A stretch of 64,000 bases of DNA from Bacteroidaceae bacterium (GTDB lineage Bacteria; Bacteroidota; Bacteroidia; Bacteroidales; Bacteroidaceae). The translations under genes were made by a program, and so were the position numbers. The notes beneath the pieces were generated by a model. The model made no database searches and was not told the origin of the DNA. It saw only the letters and a program-made list of their open reading frames with translations. Position 1 is the stretch's first letter, and each line of letters starts with the position of its first letter. Below, piece after piece: positions 25,881 to 34,216 of this stretch. Where the stretch lies: contig JAIKYE010000090.1 of NCBI GenBank assembly GCA_024683455.1, positions 62,001 to 126,000 on the forward strand. The letters run 5' to 3'.

Positions 25881-27409
25881 GTGAATTAGAGAATCTTCGT
25901 AATGAAGAAACAAATGACATCTCGTATGATCATGTACTGAAATATACGGGTGTTTTTGGAGGGGTACAGGGACTGAAGATGCTTGTGTCCTTGATACGAA
26001 ATAAACTTACGTCCAAATTTCTTGGAAGATTTGGCGTGGGAATGATATCAGTGTATAGTTCAATCTCAGAGTTTCTGATAAGTGTCAGTAATATGGGTAT
26101 TCCCTTCAATGCAACGCAAAGGTCGGGCGAGTTGTTCGAAGTTGGCACAAACGAGCAGATAGAGCATTTTGTTAAGGTTGTACGGACATGGGTGTTATGG
26201 ACGGCAATTCTATCGGCTCTTCTCTGTGTTTTTTCTTCCCCTTTCCTAAGCTATTTCTTTTTTGAGAAGGAATGGAATCATTGCTGGGAGGTGCTGATGG
26301 TAATTCCTATATCCGTAAGTTATCTGTTAGCTGAAGGTGAATGTGCTATTCTTAAGGGGTTGAGGCAAGTACGCAAAGTAGCTATTATCGAGAGTTGTAT
26401 TGCTTTGCTTACGTTGGTTCTTACTATCCCCTTTTATTACTATATGGGATGGAGAGGTGTTCTCATAGGACTTATTTGCAGCAGTCTGGCCTCATTTATA
26501 ACACATGCATGTTTTTCTTTTAAGCTTATTTCCTATAAAGTCTCACCTATTAGCAGAAGGATTTTCTTTGAAGGTCTTCCCATGCTAAAAAAAGGTATTC
26601 CCTATGTCTTGGCGGGTATTTCGACTGCGGGGTTAGCAATGATTATACCTGCATTGATTCTGAAAGGAGAGGGTGGTTCTATGGATGACGTTGGTCTGTA
26701 TCGCGCAGGATGGACATTGACCGCAGGTTATGCCAGTATGATGTTTGTGGCATTGGAAGCTGATTATTTCCCACGTCTTTCTTCTGTTAATCAAGATACG
26801 GAACGTATGAATCAGGCAATTAATCAGCAAGTAAATGTTTGTCTGTTGGTTCTTACGCCGTTGTTGATCCTGTTTATTCTATTCCTGCCTTGGCTCATAC
26901 GCATTCTTTATACCGATGCCTTTATGCCTGTGTTAAACATGTCGATATGCGCATGCTTCTATACATTTTTTAGAGCCTTGTCACTTCCTCTTGGGTATAG
27001 TACTTTAGCAAAAGGAGATAGTCTGGTATTCTTGGCAATGGAGGTTGCATATAATCTCTTTTTTGGTGGCTTGATTTGGTGGCTTTATAATGCTTATGGC
27101 TTGGTGGGAATCGGTATTGCGCTTTCTGTTGGTGCCTTATATGATATCTTCGTTGCCATTTTGGTATGTGGATATCGTTATAAGGTCAAGATCTCCCGTA
27201 AAACATGGATGATTTTTATTTTTCAACTGATTTGTTTATCAGCAACTTTCTTTTTCTGTATAACTAACAGTCATGAACTTAAGTATATCGTTGGCGGAGT
27301 GGCATTTGTGGTATCTCTGTCGTTCAGTTTCTTTCATCTGAACAAACGTAGCGATTTCTTGCGTGATGTTATCCATCATTTTACCCATTCATCAGGAGAT
27401 TGTTGTTAA
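25877..27409 (+). CDS. Wzx-like polysaccharide/O-antigen flippase
   Basis: A 510-residue inner membrane protein of the MATE/MOP superfamily with about 12-14 hydrophobic segments, such as [20 protein letters not shown] and [19 protein letters not shown]. The [22 protein letters not shown] segment after the N-terminus is typical of O-antigen translocases, which move lipid-linked glycan units across the membrane. The start is a GTG in a GTGA overlap with fhs. No glycosyltransferase genes are near, so the transported glycan is unknown and this is an isolated copy. A bidirectional terminator follows its stop. Confidence 0.83.
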   Translation: MSELENLRNEETNDISYDHVLKYTGVFGGVQGLKMLVSLIRNKLTSKFLGRFGVGMISVYSSISEFLISVSNMGIPFNATQRSGELFEVGTNEQIEHFVKVVRTWVLWTAILSALLCVFSSPFLSYFFFEKEWNHCWEVLMVIPISVSYLLAEGECAILKGLRQVRKVAIIESCIALLTLVLTIPFYYYMGWRGVLIGLICSSLASFITHACFSFKLISYKVSPISRRIFFEGLPMLKKGIPYVLAGISTAGLAMIIPALILKGEGGSMDDVGLYRAGWTLTAGYASMMFVALEADYFPRLSSVNQDTERMNQAINQQVNVCLLVLTPLLILFILFLPWLIRILYTDAFMPVLNMSICACFYTFFRALSLPLGYSTLAKGDSLVFLAMEVAYNLFFGGLIWWLYNAYGLVGIGIALSVGALYDIFVAILVCGYRYKVKISRKTWMIFIFQLICLSATFFFCITNSHELKYIVGGVAFVVSLSFSFFHLNKRSDFLRDVIHHFTHSSGDCC

Positions 27410-27412
27410 ATA

Positions 27413-27447
27413 AAAAAAGAACTTGGGAAATTTTCCTAAGTTCTTTT
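27413..27447. terminator. Bidirectional terminator between the flippase and tRNA-Cys
   Basis: A long stem: 27417-27424 (AAGAACTT) with 27438-27445, continued inside by GGAAAATTTTCC. It has A-run and T-run flanks on both sides, so it can end the flippase transcript and the minus-strand tRNA transcript. Confidence 0.8.
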
Positions 27448-27453
27448 TCTTGT

Positions 27454-27528
27454 TGGAGGTGCCTGGCGGATTCGAACCGCCGTGCACGGTTTTGCAGACC
27501 GGTGACTAAGCCACTCATCCAAGGCACC
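27454..27528 (-). tRNA. tRNA-Cys (GCA)
   Basis: Minus strand. The 7-bp acceptor stem is GGTGCCT (27528-27522) with AGGCACC (27464-27458). The anticodon loop CTGCAAA gives GCA. The T-arm is GGCGGTTCGAATCCGCC. The discriminator base is U, normal for tRNA-Cys, and CCA is encoded (27456-27454). Confidence 0.96.
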
Positions 27529-27546
27529 ACTTTTAGAAAAGCGTTG

Positions 27547-27578
27547 CAAAGGTACAATGTTTATTGCAATCTACCAAA
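27547..27578 (-). promoter_or_regulatory. Promoter of tRNA-Cys
   Basis: TTTG at 27578-27575, 20 nt, TACCTTTG at 27554-27547 on the minus strand. It lies between the two tRNA genes, so tRNA-Cys has its own start. Confidence 0.65.
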
Positions 27579-27613
27579 TGCAGTCGCATTTTTTTTACTT
27601 TTCAGTATGATTG

Positions 27614-27686
27614 TCGGGGTGACCCGACTCGAACGGGCGACCACCTGGTCCCAAACCAGGTGCGCTACCAACTGCGCTACACCCCG
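27614..27686 (-). tRNA. tRNA-Pro (TGG)
   Basis: Minus strand. The acceptor is CGGGGTG (27686-27680) with CACCCCG (27621-27615). The anticodon loop TTTGGGA gives TGG. The T-arm has the GTTCGAGTC core. CCA is not encoded, unlike the neighbouring tRNA-Cys. Confidence 0.96.
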
Positions 27687-27691
27687 AATCT

Positions 27692-27748
27692 CTTCACGCT
27701 CTCGTGAAAAGCGATGCAAAGGTACTTCAATAATTTCAATTGTGCAAG
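27692..27748 (-). promoter_or_regulatory. Promoter and leader hairpin of tRNA-Pro
   Basis: CTTG at 27748-27745, 20 nt, TACCTTTG at 27724-27717. A perfect 6-bp hairpin (27692-27697 with 27702-27707) lies in the pre-tRNA leader. Confidence 0.6.
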
Positions 27749-27828
27749 AAACTCCTCTGTTTTTTTTTCTTTTTGTGCCCTATAATTATTTTATTTTAAA
27801 TATAATTAGGTATATTCTATTTTATCTG

Positions 27829-27836
27829 TATTTTTG
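27829..27836 (+). promoter_or_regulatory. -7 box upstream of serC
   Basis: TATTTTTG at 27829-27836, with only TTAG at the -33 position. It predicts a leader of about 58 nt before ATG 27898. The leader is A-rich and shows no clear riboswitch structure. Confidence 0.45.
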
Positions 27837-27897
27837 CATGTAAAACGATTGTAAACTTAACAAAGGATTAACAACAAATCAACTTACAAATTACAAA

Positions 27898-28965
27898 ATG
27901 AAAAAGTACAATTTTAATGCTGGTCCATCAATACTTCCTCGCGAAGTGATGGAAGCTACTGCAGCCGCTTGTCTTGAGTTTGAAGGAAGTGGCTTATCTT
28001 TGATGGAAACAAGTCATCGTGCAAAGAATTTCCAACCAGTTGTCGATGAGGCTGTAGCTCTTTTCAAGGAACTTTTGGATATTCCTGAAGGGTATAGTGT
28101 AATTTTCCTTGGCGGTGGTGCCAGCCTTGAGTTCTGTATGATTCCCTACAACTTCCTTGAGAAGAAAGCTGCTTATCTGAATACTGGTGTTTGGGCAACT
28201 AAGGCTGAGAAAGAAGCTAAATTATTTGGAGAAGTCGTTGAGGTTGCTTCAAGCAAGGACAAGAATTTTACATATATTCCCCAGAATTTTGAGATTCCAA
28301 CAGATGCTGATTATCTGCATATTACTAGCAATAATACTATATATGGAACAGAGTTACGTAAGGATTTGGATTCGCCAATTCCTGTTATTGCTGATATGAG
28401 TAGTGATATCTTCTCTCGTCCCGTTGACGTTAGCAAGTATGGTATGATTTATGGCGGTGCCCAGAAGAATCTTTCTATGGCAGGTGTAACCTTTGTTGTT
28501 ATAAAGGAAGATCTGTTGGGCAAAGTAAGTCGTCCCATTCCTACTATGTTGGATTATCGTACCCATATAAAGAAAGGTAGTATGTTTAATACGCCTCCAA
28601 CAGTTCCCATCTACTGTGCTCTTCAGAATCTGAAGTGGATTAAGAAGCAGGGTGGTGTAGAGGCTATGGCAAAGTTGGCTCAGCAGCGTGCTGAGATTGT
28701 TTATGGCGAGATTGACCGCAACAAGTTGTTTGTTGGTACAGCAGAAGAAGATAGTCGTTCATTGATGAACCTAACCTTTGTTCTGAAGCCCGAATATCAG
28801 GATTTGCAGGATGAGTTCATGGCCTTTGCAACAGAGAAAGGTATGGTTGGTGTTAAGGGGCACCGTGATGTAGGTGGTTTCCGTGCTAGTTGCTATAATG
28901 CCATGAGTATAGAGGGCTGCCAAGCTCTTGTCGCTTGCATGAAAGAATTTGAGGCAAAACATTAA
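27898..28965 (+). CDS. serC: Phosphoserine aminotransferase
   Basis: SerC is the second enzyme of serine synthesis, using PLP to convert 3-phosphohydroxypyruvate to phosphoserine; it also acts in pyridoxal phosphate synthesis. The 355-residue protein opens [14 protein letters not shown], has the substrate loop [10 protein letters not shown], the PLP lysine at about Lys190 in [13 protein letters not shown], and ends [12 protein letters not shown]. The length is typical. It heads a serine operon: serA follows after 36 bp, then DUF1015 and a YigZ-type gene. No serB phosphatase is seen here. Confidence 0.97.
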   Translation: MKKYNFNAGPSILPREVMEATAAACLEFEGSGLSLMETSHRAKNFQPVVDEAVALFKELLDIPEGYSVIFLGGGASLEFCMIPYNFLEKKAAYLNTGVWATKAEKEAKLFGEVVEVASSKDKNFTYIPQNFEIPTDADYLHITSNNTIYGTELRKDLDSPIPVIADMSSDIFSRPVDVSKYGMIYGGAQKNLSMAGVTFVVIKEDLLGKVSRPIPTMLDYRTHIKKGSMFNTPPTVPIYCALQNLKWIKKQGGVEAMAKLAQQRAEIVYGEIDRNKLFVGTAEEDSRSLMNLTFVLKPEYQDLQDEFMAFATEKGMVGVKGHRDVGGFRASCYNAMSIEGCQALVACMKEFEAKH

Positions 28966-29001
28966 TTTGTTTACAGTTTACAGTTGAAATTAAAGAAATC
29001 T

Positions 29002-29919
29002 ATGAAAGTTCTTATTGCAACAGAGAAACCATTCAGCAAGGTAGCTGTAGATGGTATTAAGGCTGTAACAGATGCAGCTGGATATGAATTGGCTTTACTT
29101 GAAAAATATACAGAAAAGAAGCAGTTATTAGATGCTGTGGCCGATGTGGACGCTTTGATTATTCGTTCCGACAAGGTTGATGCAGAGGTGTTGGATGCTG
29201 CCAAGAATCTAAAGATTGTGGTTCGTGCTGGTGCCGGTTATGACAATATTGATTTGGCTGCTGCTACAGCTCATAATGTTGTAGCTATGAATACGCCTGG
29301 TCAAAATGCAAATAGCGTCGCTGAATTGGTATTCGGTCTTTTAGTATATGGAGTTCGTAACTTCTTTAACGGAACCAGCGGTACTGAGTTGCTGGGTAAG
29401 AAGTTGGGTATTCTTGCATTTGGAAATGTAGGGCGTAATGTAGCTCGTATAGCTCAGGGTTTTGGCATGGAAGTCGTTGCATACGATGCATTTTGTCCTG
29501 CAGAAGTTATTGAGACTGCAGGTGTTAAGGCTGCCAAAAGTCAGGAAGAACTTTTTGAAACATGTGATATTATTTCTCTTCATATACCAGCAACTCCAGA
29601 GACAAAGCAGAGCATTAACTATGCTTTGGTGGGTAAGTTGAAGAAAGGTGGCATTCTTGTTAATACAGCTCGAAAGGAAGTTATTGATGAGCCAGATCTT
29701 ATCAAACTTTTGGAAGAACGTACCGACCTAAAGTATCTTACAGACATTAAGCCGGATGCAGATGCTGAGTTTGCCGAGAAGTTTGCCGGAAGGTACTTTG
29801 CAACCCCGAAGAAGATGGGTGCTCAGACAGCCGAAGCAAACGTTAATGCAGGTATAGCAGCTGCCAATCAGATTGTTGGTTTCTTGCGTGATGGTATTTC
29901 AAAGTTTAAAGTCAATTAA
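29002..29919 (+). CDS. serA: D-3-phosphoglycerate dehydrogenase, short form
   Basis: Catalyses the first step of serine synthesis with NAD. The 305-residue protein has the substrate Arg in VVRAGAGYDNIDLAAA, the Rossmann glycine motif GILAFGNVGRNVA, and LHIPATPETKQSIN and NTARKEVIDEPDL. In place of the usual catalytic His pair near the end it has RYFATPKKMGAQTAEAN, a short-form feature of this phylum's enzyme. It has no C-terminal ACT domain, so allosteric serine inhibition as in the E. coli enzyme is not expected. A TTG at 28984 opens the frame, but MKVLIATEKPF at 29002 is the natural start. Confidence 0.9.
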   Translation: MKVLIATEKPFSKVAVDGIKAVTDAAGYELALLEKYTEKKQLLDAVADVDALIIRSDKVDAEVLDAAKNLKIVVRAGAGYDNIDLAAATAHNVVAMNTPGQNANSVAELVFGLLVYGVRNFFNGTSGTELLGKKLGILAFGNVGRNVARIAQGFGMEVVAYDAFCPAEVIETAGVKAAKSQEELFETCDIISLHIPATPETKQSINYALVGKLKKGGILVNTARKEVIDEPDLIKLLEERTDLKYLTDIKPDADAEFAEKFAGRYFATPKKMGAQTAEANVNAGIAAANQIVGFLRDGISKFKVN

Positions 29920-29921
29920 AT

Positions 29922-31169
29922 ATGGCTATCATTAAACCATTTAAAGGATTGCGTCCACCGAAGAACCTTGTAGAACAGGTGGAGAGTCGCCCATACGATG
30001 TGCTCGACTCAGAGGAGGCACGTCGTGAAGCGGGTGGTAATGAAAAATCGCTTTATCACATCATTAAGCCGGAAATCGACTTCCCTGTAGGTACCAGCGA
30101 ATATGATGAGCGTGTTTATGCTCGTGCTGCAGAGAACTTTGCCAAATTCCAAAAGGAAGGTTGGCTTGTTCAGGACGACCAAGAGATGTACTACATTTAT
30201 GCGCAGACCATGAATGGTAAGACTCAGTACGGGTTAGTTGTTGCTGCAGCTGTAGAGGACTATATGAACGGTATTATCAAGAAGCATGAGTTGACCCGTC
30301 GTGACAAAGAGGAAGACCGTATGCGTCACGTTCGTATTAATGATGCCAATTTGGAGCCTGTTTTCTTTGCTTATCCTGACAATACAACGCTCGCCTCTCT
30401 AGTTGATCATATTACAGAAGGTAAGCCGGAGTATGATTTCATTGCTCCCATTGATGGGTTTCGCCATCAGTTCTGGTTGGTAAAAGATGCCGATGATATT
30501 GCAACGATAACAGACACTTTTGCCAAGATCCCGTATTTGTATATAGCAGACGGACATCATAGAAGTGCAGCTGCAGCTCTTGTTGGAGCAGAGAAGGCGA
30601 AGAAAAATCCTAACCATAAGGGTGATGAGGAATATAATTACTTTATGGCCGTATGTTTTCCTGCTAGCCAGCTTACTATTCTTGATTACAACCGTGTGGT
30701 AAAGGATTTAAATGGAATGTCGGAAGATCAATTCCTTGCAGCCCTTTCTAAGAACTTTATTGTTGGTTGCCAAGGGTCAGAGCCTTATCGCGCCAAGCAA
30801 TTGCATGAATTTAGTCTCTATCTTGATGGAAAGTGGTATAGTCTGACTCTCAAGGAAGGGCTTTGTGATGAGTCTGATCCCATAGGAAGTTTGGATGTGA
30901 GTATCAGCAGTGATTTGATTCTTGACAAATTGTTGGGCATTAAGGATTTGAGAAGTGATAAGCGTATAGACTTTGTAGGTGGTCTGCGTGGCCTTGAAGA
31001 ACTGAAGCGACGTGTTGACTCAGGTGAGATGAAGCTTGCTCTTGCACTTTTCCCAGTTTCCATGCAACAGATTATGAACATTGCGGATAGTGGCAACATC
31101 ATGCCTCCCAAGGCTACATGGTTTGAACCTAAGTTGCGCAGTGGTTTGGTTGTTCACAAACTTTCATGA
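29922..31169 (+). CDS. DUF1015 domain protein
   Basis: A 415-residue cytoplasmic protein of the DUF1015 family. Recognisable parts are the opening AIIKPFKGLRPPKNL and RPYDVLDSEEA, then KKHELTRRDKEEDRMRH, and the conserved histidine motif YIADGHHRSAAA near 210. Function is unproven. Its constant place after serC-serA in Bacteroidota (2 bp from serA here) suggests a link to serine metabolism; a kinase acting on serine has been proposed for some relatives, but nothing in the sequence decides this. Its stop overlaps the next ATG by 4 bp. Confidence 0.88.
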   Translation: MAIIKPFKGLRPPKNLVEQVESRPYDVLDSEEARREAGGNEKSLYHIIKPEIDFPVGTSEYDERVYARAAENFAKFQKEGWLVQDDQEMYYIYAQTMNGKTQYGLVVAAAVEDYMNGIIKKHELTRRDKEEDRMRHVRINDANLEPVFFAYPDNTTLASLVDHITEGKPEYDFIAPIDGFRHQFWLVKDADDIATITDTFAKIPYLYIADGHHRSAAAALVGAEKAKKNPNHKGDEEYNYFMAVCFPASQLTILDYNRVVKDLNGMSEDQFLAALSKNFIVGCQGSEPYRAKQLHEFSLYLDGKWYSLTLKEGLCDESDPIGSLDVSISSDLILDKLLGIKDLRSDKRIDFVGGLRGLEELKRRVDSGEMKLALALFPVSMQQIMNIADSGNIMPPKATWFEPKLRSGLVVHKLS

Positions 31170-31753
31170 TAGACGAATTTAAGACTATAAAAGATAAAAG
31201 TGAAGGGACTTATTCCGAATTGAGGAGTAAGTTCCTCGCTTTTGCTCATCATGTTACCTCTGTAGACGAGGCGATGGCCTTTGTAGAACAATACCAGAAA
31301 AAATATTATGATGCACGTCATGTCTGCTGGGCGTATATGATAGGTCCTGAACGAGACACATTCAGAAGTAACGATAATGGAGAACCCAGTGGCACGGCAG
31401 GCAAACCTATACTAGGCCAGATTAAAAGTAACGAGCTTACGGATGTCATTATTCTTGTGGTTCGATATTTTGGTGGCGTAAAATTAGGTACAAGTGGATT
31501 GATCGTGGCTTATAAGACGGCTGCTGCAGAAGCTATTGCTAATGCTGAGATAGAATTACGTACAGTAGATGAGGAATATACCTTTAGTTTTGAATATCCT
31601 CTCATGAATAGTGTACTTAAGGTTGCGCGTAACATGGATGCACGCATTGTAAATCAGTCATATGATATAGATTGCCAAATGACGCTTTCTATCCGAAAGG
31701 GTAGAATGCATGAGTTGCAGGAGAAAATAAAGAAGGCGTTGTTTCCTTTGTGA
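31166..31753 (+). CDS. YigZ/IMPACT family protein
   Basis: A 195-residue protein of the UPF0029/IMPACT family. The signature is complete: FLAFAHHVTSVDEA, then DARHVCWAYMIG, NDNGEPSGTAGKPIL and RYFGGVKLGTSGLIVAY, followed by a C-terminal ferredoxin-like domain. Eukaryotic IMPACT modulates the Gcn2 stress kinase; the bacterial role is unknown. It is coupled to DUF1015 (ATGA overlap). Its stop abuts the stop of the convergent HAD gene with no bases between, so there is no room for a separate terminator. Confidence 0.92.
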   Translation: MIDEFKTIKDKSEGTYSELRSKFLAFAHHVTSVDEAMAFVEQYQKKYYDARHVCWAYMIGPERDTFRSNDNGEPSGTAGKPILGQIKSNELTDVIILVVRYFGGVKLGTSGLIVAYKTAAAEAIANAEIELRTVDEEYTFSFEYPLMNSVLKVARNMDARIVNQSYDIDCQMTLSIRKGRMHELQEKIKKALFPL

Positions 31754-32560
31754 TTATTTTAAAATAAACCTCTTAACGGCAACAGCAACTCCATCTTTCT
31801 CGTTACTTTGAGTGATATAGTCGGCAGCTTCCTTTACGACAGTTTGCGCATTAGACATAGCCACACCAAGTCCTGCAAATTTTATCATACTTAAGTCATT
31901 GAAGCCGTCTCCGCATACCATCAGTTCTTCACGTTTTAAGTCAAGATGATTCAAAAGATATTCCAAACATTTTGCTTTGTCAATTCCTAATGGTAAGATT
32001 TCTAAGAAAAAGGGTTCGCTACGGTAAATGCTCATTTTGCCCTCATAATATGCCACCAGTTCTTTCTCCAGTACACTAAGTTTATCTTCATTGCCAACAA
32101 TAAGACATTTGGGTTCTGGAAAATTGATTTCGTCAAGGAAACTGTTTAATTTCTGGAGTTTCATCTTGTTTAGTTTTGCTTCATAGCGTACATATTGGTT
32201 TTCTATATCTTCGCATGCTATGCAGTTGTCCAGATAACTGAGAATTTTAAAATCCTCAGTATTGCCAACTTTATACAAATGCTTGTAAACGGAAGTGTCA
32301 AGTACTTTCTGGTATATGGATTCTCCTGTTGAACAGTCTATGATGAGTCCACCATTAAAGGCCAAAATATATCCACAATAGTCTTTCAGATGTAACTGTT
32401 CTGCCAAAGGCATAATGCCAGGCAAAGGGCGTCCGCTGGCAAGTACTAATCGTATGCCTTTTTGTTGTGCTTGAATTAATACGTCTAAAGTCTGTGGGGT
32501 TATCTCTTTCTTGCTATTGGTGAGCGTTCCGTCTAAATCAAGTGCAAGAATCTTATACAT
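31754..32560 (-). CDS. Cof-type HAD phosphatase
   Basis: A 268-residue haloacid dehalogenase-superfamily hydrolase of the Cof type (large cap). Motif I is LALDLDGTLTNS with nucleophile Asp8 and Asp10; motif II is VLASGRPLPG; motif III/IV is the Lys in DKAKCLEYL and VCGDGFNDLSMIKFAG. Such enzymes dephosphorylate sugar phosphates, FMN or similar metabolites; the substrate cannot be read from sequence. It follows the FHA gene after 23 bp and may share its transcript. Confidence 0.9.
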   Translation of the reverse strand: MYKILALDLDGTLTNSKKEITPQTLDVLIQAQQKGIRLVLASGRPLPGIMPLAEQLHLKDYCGYILAFNGGLIIDCSTGESIYQKVLDTSVYKHLYKVGNTEDFKILSYLDNCIACEDIENQYVRYEAKLNKMKLQKLNSFLDEINFPEPKCLIVGNEDKLSVLEKELVAYYEGKMSIYRSEPFFLEILPLGIDKAKCLEYLLNHLDLKREELMVCGDGFNDLSMIKFAGLGVAMSNAQTVVKEAADYITQSNEKDGVAVAVKRFILK

Positions 32561-32583
32561 TAAATTCCAGGATATGTTTTGAG

Positions 32584-33117
32584 TTATTCTTCTTCTGTAT
32601 TCGCTTTGCGCAAAATTAGTGTTGTGGCACCAATGGTTATGATGGATGCATCATCAAGGTAAATACGATCTTGGTCCTTTAGAATCTCATTCATATAGAA
32701 TGTTCCTGTATTGCTGGGCGCGTCTCGTAAAATATATTGCAGTTTACCCTTCTTGCTTCGTTGAACGCGAATAATGCAATGTTTGGTGTCAATGCTTGGA
32801 TCAACAGTTTCAATAGGCTTATTAATGGTAGAGCCTTTAACGTAGCGTCCAAATATGTTATCACCCATCTCCAGTGGAATTACCTGCTTATAATGAAAAA
32901 AATTTTCTACCACAACGATGCTACCAAGCTCCTTAGCATGTTCCTGTTCATCAAGATTCTCATTCTTGCGAGTCTCTTTGATTTTGCTTGTACCTATGCG
33001 TATTCCAAACTGGCGATTACACTCGGGACAAACGAACACCAATTGTTGTCCTTCTTCGTATTGTTTTTCATCAAAGGTGATGTAATTGTCGCACTTAGGG
33101 CAACGTACTCTTTTCAT
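32584..33117 (-). CDS. Zinc-ribbon and FHA-domain protein
   Basis: A 177-residue cytoplasmic protein with two parts. Residues 1-40 form a zinc ribbon (C6-X2-C9 and C30-X2-C33). Residues about 85-170 form an FHA domain, which binds phosphothreonine: GDNIFGRYVKGS, then DPSIDTKHCIIRV, and the NTGTFYMNEIL turn. The classical FHA Ser/His pair is represented by GR/S and KH. The middle (EHAKELGSIVVVEN) is a linker. It sits 13 bp after the HU/SPOR gene on the same transcript. No Ser/Thr kinase is in the window; the partner protein is unknown. Confidence 0.85.
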   Translation of the reverse strand: MKRVRCPKCDNYITFDEKQYEEGQQLVFVCPECNRQFGIRIGTSKIKETRKNENLDEQEHAKELGSIVVVENFFHYKQVIPLEMGDNIFGRYVKGSTINKPIETVDPSIDTKHCIIRVQRSKKGKLQYILRDAPSNTGTFYMNEILKDQDRIYLDDASIITIGATTLILRKANTEEE

Positions 33118-33130
33118 TTGAATAGTTTTG

Positions 33131-34135
33131 TTATTTATTCTCCATTATCCATGCGTTGGAGAACTCTTTGCTTTTGTTACGCAATGAGCGAACCTCTGTT
33201 AAAGCATCTTCTCTTGAGGTAAAGTTCGGAACTAGAACTCTTAGAACCGTTCCAGAATTATCTACAACGGCTTTAATACCCCGCTCGTTCAAGTTTTTGC
33301 AATATGTTTCCGCATTTCTGAGAGGTACACCGCAACAGATAACAACAGAGAATGTGGGATTCTCATCTATATTTTCTGCTTGTGGGTTGTCTGAGGCATT
33401 TTCTTTGTCGATAGACTCTATAACGTCCTCCTTTGAGGATTTTATCCCCATTTTATTATTCTCTTTCCGAATACAGTTATCTTGTTGTTCTGTAATAAAA
33501 CTAGAGGGTAGGAATAGCTCAGAGTGAATATCTTGTTGTTGTGTAAAGACATCCTGAGAAACGGGTGTGCTAAAAGCAAAGAATAAAACGATGGCAGCTG
33601 CGATGGCAGCTGCGTAGTGAAGCAAACGCTTGTTAATATTGATGGTTACATGTTTTGCATCAGTATTGACAATTTTCTTCTGTGCTTGTTTGTGAGTGGG
33701 TAATACAATCTGTTTTGTGGGGTGAACGTGGATGGCATCCAATCCGTAAAGTGATGGTGAAGCCACACCAGCCTGACAAGGAATAAACTTTATTTTCCCT
33801 GTTGCCTCATCCTGGACAAAATCTCCGATGCTACCCAGTTCGAAACTTCCATATTCATTAAGTTCCTGTTGAATGTTCTCAGTAAACTCTAGTGTTGCTA
33901 TGTAAGCTTCTTCTGTTGATATTTGATAGCTGGCAGAGATTGTTTCAATGAATCGGGTGTCTGTTTCATTCACCTCATTCGTAAAGCTTAATGCTCTATA
34001 GGGAGGCAGAAGGATTTCTTCCTCCTCAATCCACTTGCTGGGTACATAAGTTACCTTAAACGTACCCAGTCTTGGTACCACAACTAAGTTGTGGTATAGC
34101 AATTGAAATTCTATATGTCTCGATAGATTTATCAC
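33131..34135 (-). CDS. HU-like (CCDC81) and SPOR domain membrane protein
   Basis: A 334-residue protein. Residues 1-130 match the HU-CCDC81 bacterial domains (MINLSRHIEFQLLYHN, VVVPRLGTF, then TEEAYIATLEF and ELGSIGDF). About 170-190 is one transmembrane helix (LLHYAAAIAAAIVLFFAF), encoded partly by a 12-bp tandem duplication. About 255-334 is a SPOR domain (FSVVICCGVPLRNAETYC, then GTVLRVLVPNF), which binds denuded peptidoglycan at division sites. The topology puts the HU-like part in the cytoplasm and SPOR in the periplasm. The start is GTG at 34135, which aligns with family N-termini although it lies only 4 nt after the -7 box. A division or envelope role is likely. Confidence 0.87.
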   Translation of the reverse strand: MINLSRHIEFQLLYHNLVVVPRLGTFKVTYVPSKWIEEEEILLPPYRALSFTNEVNETDTRFIETISASYQISTEEAYIATLEFTENIQQELNEYGSFELGSIGDFVQDEATGKIKFIPCQAGVASPSLYGLDAIHVHPTKQIVLPTHKQAQKKIVNTDAKHVTININKRLLHYAAAIAAAIVLFFAFSTPVSQDVFTQQQDIHSELFLPSSFITEQQDNCIRKENNKMGIKSSKEDVIESIDKENASDNPQAENIDENPTFSVVICCGVPLRNAETYCKNLNERGIKAVVDNSGTVLRVLVPNFTSREDALTEVRSLRNKSKEFSNAWIMENK

Positions 34136-34139
34136 GCTG

Positions 34140-34170
34140 CAAAAGTACAGATTATTTTTATTTTGCCAAA
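34140..34170 (-). promoter_or_regulatory. Promoter of the HU/SPOR-FHA-HAD operon
   Basis: A consensus match on the minus strand: TTTG at 34170-34167, exactly 19 nt, TACTTTTG at 34147-34140. The start codon GTG begins only 4 nt beyond the box, so the mRNA is probably leaderless. Confidence 0.75.
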
Positions 34171-34179
34171 AGAAAAGAT

Positions 34180-34216
34180 AAAAAACTTATTAACAATGTT
34201 GTTAACAAGTTTTTTA
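34180..34216 (-). terminator. Terminator after the OmpH-type gene
   Basis: An 11-bp stem with one mismatch (34186-34196 with 34199-34209, around TTAACAA) and T-runs on both sides: six T after it on the minus strand, TTTTTT on the plus strand. It overlaps the stop codon of the OmpH gene at one edge. Confidence 0.8.

Noticed and set aside
27400-27843. 147-codon plus-strand ORF.
   Set aside because: It spans both tRNA genes in antisense and the terminator; it cannot be a protein-coding gene.
33592-33615. Mobile-element target duplication (12-bp tandem duplication).
   Set aside because: It lies inside the transmembrane segment of the HU/SPOR gene, keeps the frame and encodes an Ala-rich helix; simple slippage explains it.
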